A stretch of DNA of 12,507 nucleotides. Origin: an uncultured Bacilli bacterium (GTDB taxonomy: Bacteria; Bacillota_I; Bacilli_A; RF39; UBA660). Below the pieces are notes generated by a model. The model was given only the letters and a program-made list of their open reading frames with translations, was not told where the DNA came from and searched no databases. Numbering within the stretch: the first letter of the stretch is position 1; every line of letters begins with the position of its first letter. The stretch spans positions 1-12,507 of the forward strand of contig CALVRP010000018.1 of assembly GCA_944358665.1 (NCBI GenBank), read 5' to 3'. Shown here piece by piece: positions 6,912 through 12,507 of this stretch. Position numbers and translations under genes: made by a program.

Positions 6912-8243
6912 ATGATTAGAACATTTGATTATGTAAAGGTCCCAATAGTTGATATTGTTAATGAGATTTTAGTTGATGCGTCTAAGAGAGGCGCCAGCGA
7001 TATTCACTTTGATCCTAGAGAAAATAATATGATTATTAGAATTAGAATTGATGGTATTTTGATGGATTATGCCGAAGTACCTAATAACATACGTGATTAT
7101 TTGACAACAAGAATTAAAACCATTGCGAAAATGAATATAACAGAAACAAGGCTACCACAAGATGGAGCCATCAAAGGAAATTTACAAGGGATTGATTTAG
7201 ACCTTCGTGTATCTTCTTTGCCTGTTAGTAATGGTGAAAAAATAGTTATTCGTATTTTAGATTATTCTATGAGTTTAGCGGGGCTTGAACAATTAGATTT
7301 TAGTGAAAAAAATTATAAAAAATTATTAGAAATGATAAATGTTCCTAATGGAATAATATTAGTAACAGGAGCAACCGGTAGTGGTAAATCTACTACAGTT
7401 TACTCTATTTTACAATATTTAAATAAACCAGAAACCAATATAATTACGGTTGAAGACCCAATTGAAATGGATATCGAGGGCATTAATCAGGTTCAAGCAA
7501 ATAGTAAAATTGGCTTGGATTTTGCAACAGCTTTAAGATCAATTTTAAGACAGGATCCAAACATTATCATGATTGGTGAAATTCGTGATCCGGAAACAGC
7601 AAAAATCGCTGTTAGAGCTTCTATTACTGGGCATTTAGTACTATCAACTGTTCACACAAACAACTCTCTTAACACTATTGAAAGAATGATTGATATGGAT
7701 GTTCAAAAATACTTATTAGCTAGTGCTTTAGAAGGCGTTATTTCACAAAAATTAGCTAGGAGATTGTGCCCACATTGTAAAACAAAACGGCAAACTACTG
7801 AGTATGAGAAAACAATATTTAAAGCAGTTTTAAATAAAGAAATTACAGAAATATATGATAATGAAGGATGTGAACATTGTAATGATGGTTTTCATGGACG
7901 TATCGCCATTCAAGAAGTTTTAAGAATTAATCAAAAAATTAGAGATGCTTTAAGCGATAATGTTAGCAAAGAGGAACTACGAAAACTTGTTTATAGTGCT
8001 GACGTAACTACTCTACTTCAAGATGGACTTGAAAAAGTTGTTAGTGGTGAAACTACTTTTGGAGAAATTCTTAAATTAATTGAACTTGATGATAGTGAAA
8101 ATGTTAATGATAAAGACAGCAGTTTTGATTTAAAACAAGCCATAAATATGTCAATTCAAGCTAACGCCGCACAAGCAACAGCAAATGATTCTAATGCAAC
8201 ATCTCTTCCAACAAAACAAAATAATTTTATTGAGACATTATAA
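6912..8243 (+). CDS. type IV pilus / type II secretion assembly ATPase (PilB/GspE/ComGA family)
   Basis: A hexameric cytoplasmic ATPase that drives pilin extraction and pilus extension. 443 aa. Visible: ASDIHFDP (28-35) at the start of the N2 domain, Walker A GATGSGKST (153-161), Asp box ITVEDPIE (178-185), Walker B IIMIGEIRD (218-226), His box STVHTN (245-250), and the four-Cys zinc site CPHC (286-289) with CEHC (320-323). The zinc site marks it as an extension ATPase, not a PilT-type retraction ATPase. The N-terminal MshEN/GspE_N domain of full-size PilB/GspE is missing, as in ComGA. After the conserved part (about 390) there is a polar tail of about 50 residues rich in Asn, Ala, Gln and Ser. 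AAGGAG lies 7 nt before the ATG. It is divergent from the two prepilin genes and presumably serves them. No PilC/GspF partner follows; the gene ends at a terminator. Confidence 0.93.
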   Translation: MIRTFDYVKVPIVDIVNEILVDASKRGASDIHFDPRENNMIIRIRIDGILMDYAEVPNNIRDYLTTRIKTIAKMNITETRLPQDGAIKGNLQGIDLDLRVSSLPVSNGEKIVIRILDYSMSLAGLEQLDFSEKNYKKLLEMINVPNGIILVTGATGSGKSTTVYSILQYLNKPETNIITVEDPIEMDIEGINQVQANSKIGLDFATALRSILRQDPNIIMIGEIRDPETAKIAVRASITGHLVLSTVHTNNSLNTIERMIDMDVQKYLLASALEGVISQKLARRLCPHCKTKRQTTEYEKTIFKAVLNKEITEIYDNEGCEHCNDGFHGRIAIQEVLRINQKIRDALSDNVSKEELRKLVYSADVTTLLQDGLEKVVSGETTFGEILKLIELDDSENVNDKDSSFDLKQAINMSIQANAAQATANDSNATSLPTKQNNFIETL

Positions 8244-8280
8244 AAACTTTAGAAAATAATCTTTTTTTCTAAAGTTTTTT
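8243..8280. terminator. bidirectional Rho-independent terminator
   Basis: A perfect 14-bp inverted repeat, AAAACTTTAGAAAA (8243-8256) and TTTTCTAAAGTTTT (8265-8278), with an 8-nt loop and T-tracts on both strands. It ends the pilus ATPase transcript on the plus strand and the broken small gene on the minus strand, whose stop codon lies inside it. Confidence 0.8.
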
Positions 8281-8473
8281 CTTTTTCGTCATCATTAAAC
8301 TCTAAATTACTATTTAATAGGCCAATATATTGCTTTAAAAAATTTATTTTATCTAAATTATTATCAAAAATAATATCAGCAAGTTCTATAGCTTTTTCCA
8401 AATCAGCTTTTCCATTATCTTCTTTAGTTTAGTTTACTAATTTTCCATCGATCATTCTTAGTTCGAAATTCAT
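8249..8473 (-). pseudogene. small gene broken by an in-frame TAA
   Basis: From ATG 8473 the frame encodes MNFELRMIDGKLVN, meets TAA at 8429-8431, then continues open for 59 residues (TKEDNGKADLEKAIELADII..., ending KKIIF) to TAA at 8249-8251. Both halves have coding-like composition, and the second is an acidic/basic helix-rich stretch. No ATG suitable for restarting the second half follows the stop. Read as one gene it would be about 74 residues. A CAA or GAA to TAA change at codon 15 is the simplest explanation. There is no ribosome binding site; instead a promoter (8481-8507) places the predicted start at the ATG, so the mRNA could be leaderless. No family is recognised. Alternatives are a truncated 14-aa peptide or a sequence error. 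Confidence 0.5.
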
Positions 8474-8480
8474 ATTATTA

Positions 8481-8507
8481 ATTATATCATTTAATTTTTT
8501 TCATCAA
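8481..8507 (-). promoter_or_regulatory. possible promoter for the broken small gene
   Basis: On the minus strand TTGATG (8502-8507), a short 15-nt spacer and a perfect TATAAT (8481-8486). It overlaps the last codons and stop of the amidoligase gene, and transcription would begin at about the ATG at 8473. The spacer is shorter than ideal. Confidence 0.4.
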
Positions 8508-9315
8508 ATTTATCATTAACTGCCGCCAGAAAAAATTTAACAAAAAAGTTTACATTATTTTGCCATACTAATGGATCAATAGTTGCATTTGGAGTTCTTA
8601 CTTCTATTGTATTTTTTAAGCTAGCACTATCACAATTTAAAAAGGCTTCAAGATAAGCTTGACAATAACTAGCTCTTAAATAATCGTATAAATTTTTTAA
8701 ATTTAAGCCACTATATCTCCGTAAATATGCAACACTTAATAATTCACGATAAGTTAATAATTCTTTATCCTTTTTAAATAAGTCATTACGATATTCAAGT
8801 GCAGTTGGTTTAGCATATTTATGTATAGCTCCTCTTCGAAGATGAGACCATTTACCAGCACTAAAACGATAAATAATATTTTCATAAGCGTTCCATGCTT
8901 TCAATATTTTCTTTAATTTTTCAGGATCTCTAGCAATAATACCATCAGCACCAATATGAATATGACCAGCGGTCTGATAATTAGTTGTCAAATCTAATTC
9001 TTTTAGTTCTTCACAAATTTTATAAATTTCTTGCCAATAATACGGTCTATCAAATAAAATCGGTGAAATAACTTCAGCACCAGCAAATTTTATTGACTTA
9101 TCTGGAGCAATTTTCCATTTTCTTTCGGTGTGAAGCATTTCCGATAGTTTTCTTGTTTTCATACCAACCGTTTCTATTTCAATACCAAAAGTAACATTAT
9201 CTGGAAAACCTAAATTATTTCTATAATCTATTTTATGATCATTTATAAATTCTAGCAAAGTCGCCATATCATATTTATCAAATTCTGTAAAATTATCACA
9301 ATCTTGTAAAACCAT
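8491..9315 (-). CDS. Amidoligase_2-family protein (predicted amide-bond ligase)
   Basis: 274 aa. Motifs match the putative amidoligase family, which has a glutamine-synthetase/gamma-glutamylcysteine-ligase-like fold and is predicted to form amide bonds with ATP: FGIEIET (43-49, metal/nucleotide-binding Glu residues), DKS (72-74), EVISPIL (81-87), GHIHIG (117-122), and TIEVRTPNATIDP (236-248), the counterpart of the family's FRxxxGT strand. The core motifs look intact, so it is probably active. The start at 9315 has GGGGAG 6 nt upstream and its own promoter. Family members often sit beside gamma-glutamyl cyclotransferase-like, peptidase or ATP-grasp genes; here it is alone, downstream of a tRNA terminator. 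The substrate is unknown. The family call is good; the reaction is prediction from the fold. Confidence 0.8.
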   Translation of the reverse strand: MVLQDCDNFTEFDKYDMATLLEFINDHKIDYRNNLGFPDNVTFGIEIETVGMKTRKLSEMLHTERKWKIAPDKSIKFAGAEVISPILFDRPYYWQEIYKICEELKELDLTTNYQTAGHIHIGADGIIARDPEKLKKILKAWNAYENIIYRFSAGKWSHLRRGAIHKYAKPTALEYRNDLFKKDKELLTYRELLSVAYLRRYSGLNLKNLYDYLRASYCQAYLEAFLNCDSASLKNTIEVRTPNATIDPLVWQNNVNFFVKFFLAAVNDKFDEKN

Positions 9316-9342
9316 AATAATCTCCCCTTTTTTACAACGCTT

Positions 9343-9370
9343 ATTATAATCATATTTATACTTTTGTCAA
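9343..9370 (-). promoter_or_regulatory. strong promoter of the amidoligase gene
   Basis: On the minus strand consensus -35 TTGACA (9365-9370), 16-nt spacer, consensus -10 TATAAT (9343-9348). Predicted start near 9336, leader about 20 nt including GGGGAG. It is the best promoter match in the window, suggesting steady transcription. Confidence 0.8.
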
Positions 9371-9377
9371 ATATGCA

Positions 9378-9403
9378 AATAAAAAAAGGGATAATACCCC
9401 TTT
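9378..9403 (-). terminator. terminator downstream of tRNA-Glu
   Basis: On the minus strand AAAGGG-gtattat-CCCTTT followed by a run of T (7 T in total, counting the stem). It lies between the tRNA and the amidoligase promoter and insulates the two. Confidence 0.7.
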
Positions 9404-9434
9404 ATATAAAAACTTATATTAAGTTATATTTCAT

Positions 9435-9510
9435 TGGTAGCCTGTACGGGACTTGAACCCGTGTATATATGCTTGAGAGGCATACGTGTTAACCACTTCA
9501 CCAACAGGCC
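9435..9510 (-). tRNA. tRNA-Glu, anticodon CUC
   Basis: A 76-nt cloverleaf with encoded CCA. Acceptor GGCCTGT pairs with ACAGGCT (first pair G-U). The anticodon stem is TATGC/GCATA with loop CTCTCAA, so the anticodon is CTC (9475-9477), reading GAG. The T stem is ACGGG/CCCGT with loop TTCAAGT. The D arm contains GGTTAA. The GGCC...TTGGT...AAG.GGTTAA framework resembles bacterial tRNA-Glu. It lies 33 nt after the tetR stop on the same strand, so it could be processed from a readthrough transcript or have its own weak promoter (TATTAT at about -10). Confidence 0.95.
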
Positions 9511-9515
9511 ATAAA

Positions 9516-9536
9516 AATAATACAAAATAATTGTAT
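9516..9536 (-). terminator. weak hairpin between tetR-type gene and tRNA
   Basis: ATACAA (9520-9525) and TTGTAT (9531-9536) form a 6-bp AT-rich stem with a 5-nt loop, followed on the minus strand by TATTTTTAT. It might partly end the operon or mark tRNA 5' processing, but the stem is weak. Confidence 0.3.
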
Positions 9537-9543
9537 CACTTTT

Positions 9544-10164
9544 TTAATTATTAGACAATATATTTCTACTAAGTAAATGCATTATTAAATCAATAACATT
9601 ACTTGTCATAACAGAATAATCAAAATTACTATGTTTATGATAAACAATTTCATGAGTTAGTAAATCAATCATATTAATCGTTAAATGAACTTTCTCCTTT
9701 AAATTGTCATTGGAAAAACCATTTGCGCTTAAAATATTAACAACTTTATTAGTAACCATAATTTCATTATTTTTTAAAATTTTTGCCACTTCTTCATCTA
9801 ACTGGCTCATTGAAAGTAGCTCCCCATGAGCTTTTTTATTTCTTTTATGACCCTTTATTGATTCCTCAATCATTTTACCAATCATTTCTTTTAAATTATC
9901 ATTACTTATTTTTTCTTTTTCTAAAACATTCAACATAGGAAACATAATTTTCGAGGCATAAAGATGAGCCCCTTCAATAAAGATACTCCTTTTATCTTTA
10001 AAGTACTGATAAATAATACCCGTAGATACACCCGCTTCTCTAGCTATATCAACTGAGCTTACGTTATGATAACCTTTATCACACATCAATTTAAAACCAT
10101 CTTTAATTATTTTATTTTTCTTTGCAATAGAATGCTTTTTGATCGGCTGTCTAATCTCGCCCAT
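9544..10164 (-). CDS. TetR/AcrR-family transcriptional regulator
   Basis: 206 aa. The N-terminal DNA-binding domain is clear: helix-turn-helix NVSSVDIAREAGVSTGIIYQYFKDKRSIF at about 34-62, with the family-typical GxxYxYFxxK ending. The C-terminal ligand-binding helices (about 70-206) do not point to a ligand. The start at 10164 has AAAGGA 5 nt upstream, and the gene overlaps the end of gpmA by 14 bp, which suggests translational coupling. As last protein gene of the sufC-sufB-gpmA operon it may repress its own operon or act elsewhere; no clear palindromic operator is visible within the window. Confidence 0.9.
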   Translation of the reverse strand: MGEIRQPIKKHSIAKKNKIIKDGFKLMCDKGYHNVSSVDIAREAGVSTGIIYQYFKDKRSIFIEGAHLYASKIMFPMLNVLEKEKISNDNLKEMIGKMIEESIKGHKRNKKAHGELLSMSQLDEEVAKILKNNEIMVTNKVVNILSANGFSNDNLKEKVHLTINMIDLLTHEIVYHKHSNFDYSVMTSNVIDLIMHLLSRNILSNN

Positions 10165-10855
10165 GATTATCCTTTAAATAATAATGTTTGATTGGTTTTA
10201 AATCATTATCAAGTTCATAACATATCGGATTGCCAGTTTCGATTTCTAAATTCATCACTTCTTCATCAGATAAATTATCCAAATATTTAATTAAGCCTCT
10301 TAAACTATTGCCATGAGCCACAATAATAACTTTCTTACCATCTAAAATATCTTTTTTTATATTACTATTCCAATATTCTATAACTCTTTTAACTGTATCC
10401 ATTAGATTTTCAGTAAGAGGTAATTCTTCTTTTTTCAAATTTTTATATTTAGAATCATGTCCTGGATATCTTTCATCTTCTAAAGTAAGCGCTGGCGGTC
10501 TGACACTGGCGCTTCTACGCCATAGGCGAACTTGTTCATCGCCATATTTTTTTCTGGTTTCATCTTTATTTAAGCCTTGCAAAGCACCATAATGTCGTTC
10601 ATTTAGTTTATAACTACAATAAATAGGAATATCTTCCCGCATTTCTTCTAAAATATATTTTAAAGTATCAGTCGCTCTTTTTAAAACAGAAGTATAAGCG
10701 ATATCAAAAGAAAAGCCTTTGGCTTTTAACACTTTGCCGGCTTCTTTTGCTTCTTCTATTCCCTTTTCAGAAAGTCCAACGTCAGTCCAGCCAGTAAACT
10801 TATTTTCTAAATTCCAAACACTTTGTCCATGTCTTACTAAAACTAACTTTATCAT
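10151..10855 (-). CDS. gpmA: 2,3-bisphosphoglycerate-dependent phosphoglycerate mutase
   Basis: Interconverts 3- and 2-phosphoglycerate in glycolysis through a phosphohistidine intermediate. 234 aa, normal for the family. The phosphate pocket is complete: RHGQSVWN with Arg8 and His9 (nucleophile), FTGWTDVGL, Arg60 in LKRA, Glu86 in LNERHYGALQG, RRSxxxRPP (113-121), and His181 in VAHGNSLR. AGGAGG lies 4 nt before the ATG. It starts 8 nt after the sufB-like stop and overlaps the tetR-type gene at its end, so it is clearly inside the operon. A glycolytic gene between Fe-S assembly genes and a regulator is unusual. Confidence 0.96.
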   Translation of the reverse strand: MIKLVLVRHGQSVWNLENKFTGWTDVGLSEKGIEEAKEAGKVLKAKGFSFDIAYTSVLKRATDTLKYILEEMREDIPIYCSYKLNERHYGALQGLNKDETRKKYGDEQVRLWRRSASVRPPALTLEDERYPGHDSKYKNLKKEELPLTENLMDTVKRVIEYWNSNIKKDILDGKKVIIVAHGNSLRGLIKYLDNLSDEEVMNLEIETGNPICYELDNDLKPIKHYYLKDNHGRD

Positions 10856-10863
10856 ATTTCCTC

Positions 10864-11781
10864 CTATTTCAAAAATCCTTTAATTATTACATCTTCAGCT
10901 TCTTTTTCATCTAAACCTAAACTCATTAATTTTAAAAGCTGCGTTCCAGCTATTTTACCAATTGCTGCCTCATGAATTAAATTAGCACTAGTATCTTTGG
11001 CAAATATTTCTGGAATAGCTTTAACCATCCCTTCATCTTTGATAATGGCATCACATTCTATATGACCATAGCATTTATTCTTACCAATAACATTAGAAGT
11101 AAACTCTTGATAAGATTTTTCGGTTGCAACTGATCTTGAAGTAACATGCGTACTTGCATCCTCTCCATCTAAGATAACTTCAAATTCCGTTTTGGCTTTT
11201 TGGGTATTGCTTGTAAGTATTTTTTCATTAATAACTAAAGTCGCGCCTGCATAAAGTGTAGCCTTAGTTACTCTTAAAGTATCATCAACACCTTTTATTT
11301 GAATAGAGTTCATTGTCATATTAGAATTTTTTTGCATCTTTATTTCTGTTACCGGATTTAAAACTTTTTTACCGGTTCCCTCGCCTTCACCATAATGCTT
11401 TTCAATATATTTTACTTTTGCCCCTTCGGCTAAGTAAAAACGGTGAATGCCATCGTGCTGGGAAGTTTTATCATGGTCATTGTGAACGCCGCAACCAGCA
11501 ATTATAATAACATTAGCGTTCTTACCAATATGAAAGTCATTATAGACGACATCTTTTAATCCACTTTTGGTTATTATTACAGGAATATGGATAATACCAA
11601 ATAAAGTATTTTCTTTAATATAAACATCTATACCAGTGCCATCTTCTTTAGAAATAATATTAATATAATCACTTACTTTTCTATCTATACACTTACCATT
11701 TTTTCGAATATTATAAGCGGTAGCTTCTTTAGAACTTTTATCACTTATTTCTTTTAAAAGTTTTTCATCAGTACTATTCAT
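10864..11781 (-). CDS. sufB: short SufB/SufD-family Fe-S scaffold (SufB-like)
   Basis: 305 aa, about two thirds of E. coli SufB or SufD, matching the short SufB-like scaffolds of archaea and anaerobes. The beta-helix core is followed by the conserved end: ECDAIIKDE, AIPEIFAKDTSANLIHEAAIGKI and LMSLGLDEKEAEDVIIKGF. Cys243 in ECD and Glu271 in HEA line up with the residues known to matter in E. coli SufB (Cys405, Glu434; spacing 28 here, 29 there), so it reads as a functional SufB rather than a SufD. Other Cys are at 31, 97 and 237. The start overlaps the sufC end by 8 bp (ATGAATAG), with AAAGGAG 8-9 nt upstream. It should form a SufBC complex with the adjacent ATPase. The symbol is tentative because such proteins are also labelled SufD or SmsB. 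Confidence 0.85.
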   Translation of the reverse strand: MNSTDEKLLKEISDKSSKEATAYNIRKNGKCIDRKVSDYINIISKEDGTGIDVYIKENTLFGIIHIPVIITKSGLKDVVYNDFHIGKNANVIIIAGCGVHNDHDKTSQHDGIHRFYLAEGAKVKYIEKHYGEGEGTGKKVLNPVTEIKMQKNSNMTMNSIQIKGVDDTLRVTKATLYAGATLVINEKILTSNTQKAKTEFEVILDGEDASTHVTSRSVATEKSYQEFTSNVIGKNKCYGHIECDAIIKDEGMVKAIPEIFAKDTSANLIHEAAIGKIAGTQLLKLMSLGLDEKEAEDVIIKGFLK

Positions 11782-12481
11782 ATACTTTAGCTCCTTTCGG
11801 ACAATTTGTTTTTAAAATAGACTTCATCATATCTTGGCCACCTATTTTTTTTATTTTACCATTTTCCATAAGAATTATTTGATCAGCAATATTTAAAATT
11901 CTCTCTTGATGTGAAATAACTATTGTCGTCCCTTTAGAAGATGCACCAATTTCCTTAAAAACTTCGGTTAAGTTTTGAAAACTCCATAAATCAATACCGG
12001 CTTCCGGCTCATCAAACATCGCAAGTACTGGATTCTTGGCAATAATAGATGCTATTTCTATGCGTTTTAATTCACCACCAGATAAGGAATTATTAACTTC
12101 TCTTTCGATATATTCACTAGCGCACAGTCCAACTTTTGATAAAATACTGCAAGCTTCTTTTTTATTTATTTTTTTACCTTTAGCAATATTTAATAAATCA
12201 TAAACAGTTATTCCTTTAAATAAAGCTGGACTTTGGAACGCGAAACCAATGCCAAGTTTAGCTCTTTCAGTAATGCTTTTGTCAGTAATGTTAATACCAT
12301 TAAAAATTATAACTCCTGAATCCGGCTTTTCAATACCCATAATAATTTTAGCTAAAGTTGATTTACCACTACCATTTTGACCCGTTATAACATAAAATTT
12401 TTTAATATCTAATTTTAAATTAATATTATCTAATATTGTTTTTCCATCAGCCGTAAAACAAATATTTTTTAGTTCTAACAT
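11774..12481 (-). CDS. sufC: Fe-S cluster assembly ATPase SufC
   Basis: ABC-type ATPase of the SUF system, soluble, acting with the SufB scaffold. 235 aa. Walker A GQNGSGKST (34-42), Q-loop in FAFQSP (about 80-85), signature LSGGELKRIEIA (about 133-144), Walker B VLAMFDEPEAGID with the SufC-type DEPEAGID, and H-loop ISHQER. The lack of membrane partners and the sufB-like gene overlapping its end by 8 bp separate it from transport ATPases. AAAGGAAG lies 5 nt before the ATG. Only 26 bp of upstream sequence are in the window, so the operon promoter, or further genes, lie off the right edge. Confidence 0.93.
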   Translation of the reverse strand: MLELKNICFTADGKTILDNINLKLDIKKFYVITGQNGSGKSTLAKIIMGIEKPDSGVIIFNGINITDKSITERAKLGIGFAFQSPALFKGITVYDLLNIAKGKKINKKEACSILSKVGLCASEYIEREVNNSLSGGELKRIEIASIIAKNPVLAMFDEPEAGIDLWSFQNLTEVFKEIGASSKGTTIVISHQERILNIADQIILMENGKIKKIGGQDMMKSILKTNCPKGAKVYE

Positions 12482-12507
12482 ATTATCTTCCTTTCTAACC
12501 TAAAGCT

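Noticed and set aside
1..12507. CRISPR array, insertion sequence or prophage signature
   Set aside because: No regularly spaced repeats, transposase, integrase or terminal inverted repeats were seen; gene content is chromosomal.

Overview
The window looks like chromosomal DNA from an AT-rich (roughly 70% A+T) low-GC Gram-positive bacterium of the Bacillota/Mycoplasmatota type, plausibly one of the uncultured gut Bacilli. This rests on low-GC coding sequence with AAGGAG-type ribosome binding sites, housekeeping proteins that read as Bacillota, and a ylbJ/ylbL pair that are also near-neighbours in Bacillus subtilis. The standard genetic code fits: Trp is TGG and no gene needs TGA read as sense. 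The species assignment is inference.

Region by region: 1-2184 is mutS on the minus strand, cut by the left edge. 2185-2556 is a gene-poor stretch holding the mutS promoter, a compact minus-strand RNA with its own promoter, two hairpins and a terminator, and opposite it a plus-strand unit with a 14-residue hydrophobic peptide. Together these resemble a type I toxin-antitoxin locus. 2557-4586 is a divergent pair: a PDZ/Lon-type membrane protease (YlbL/SepM family, minus) and a YlbJ-like membrane protein (plus).

4583-8243 is a type IV pilus-like unit and the most interesting part. Two minus-strand prepilins are divided by a divergent promoter region from a plus-strand PilB/GspE-type assembly ATPase. 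The larger prepilin (574 aa) has a normal class III pilin N-terminus and then a pilin-like domain, a parallel beta-helix with Chlamydia-Pmp-like GGAI/FxxN repeats, and a C-terminal ricin-type beta-trefoil lectin. I infer a pilus-displayed adhesin or glycan-binding tip subunit. No prepilin peptidase, PilC/GspF platform protein or obvious major pilin is present, so the rest of the machine must be encoded elsewhere.

8244-9370 holds a bidirectional terminator, a small gene broken by an in-frame TAA, and a solitary Amidoligase_2-family protein with a near-perfect housekeeping promoter. 9381-9510 is a tRNA-Glu(CUC) with its terminator. 9544-12481 is a tight minus-strand operon reading sufC, a short sufB-like gene, gpmA and a tetR-type regulator, with overlaps or gaps of a few bases. 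The sufC/sufB pair without sufS, sufU or a second scaffold gene downstream resembles the minimal SufBC (SMS) type of Fe-S assembly system.
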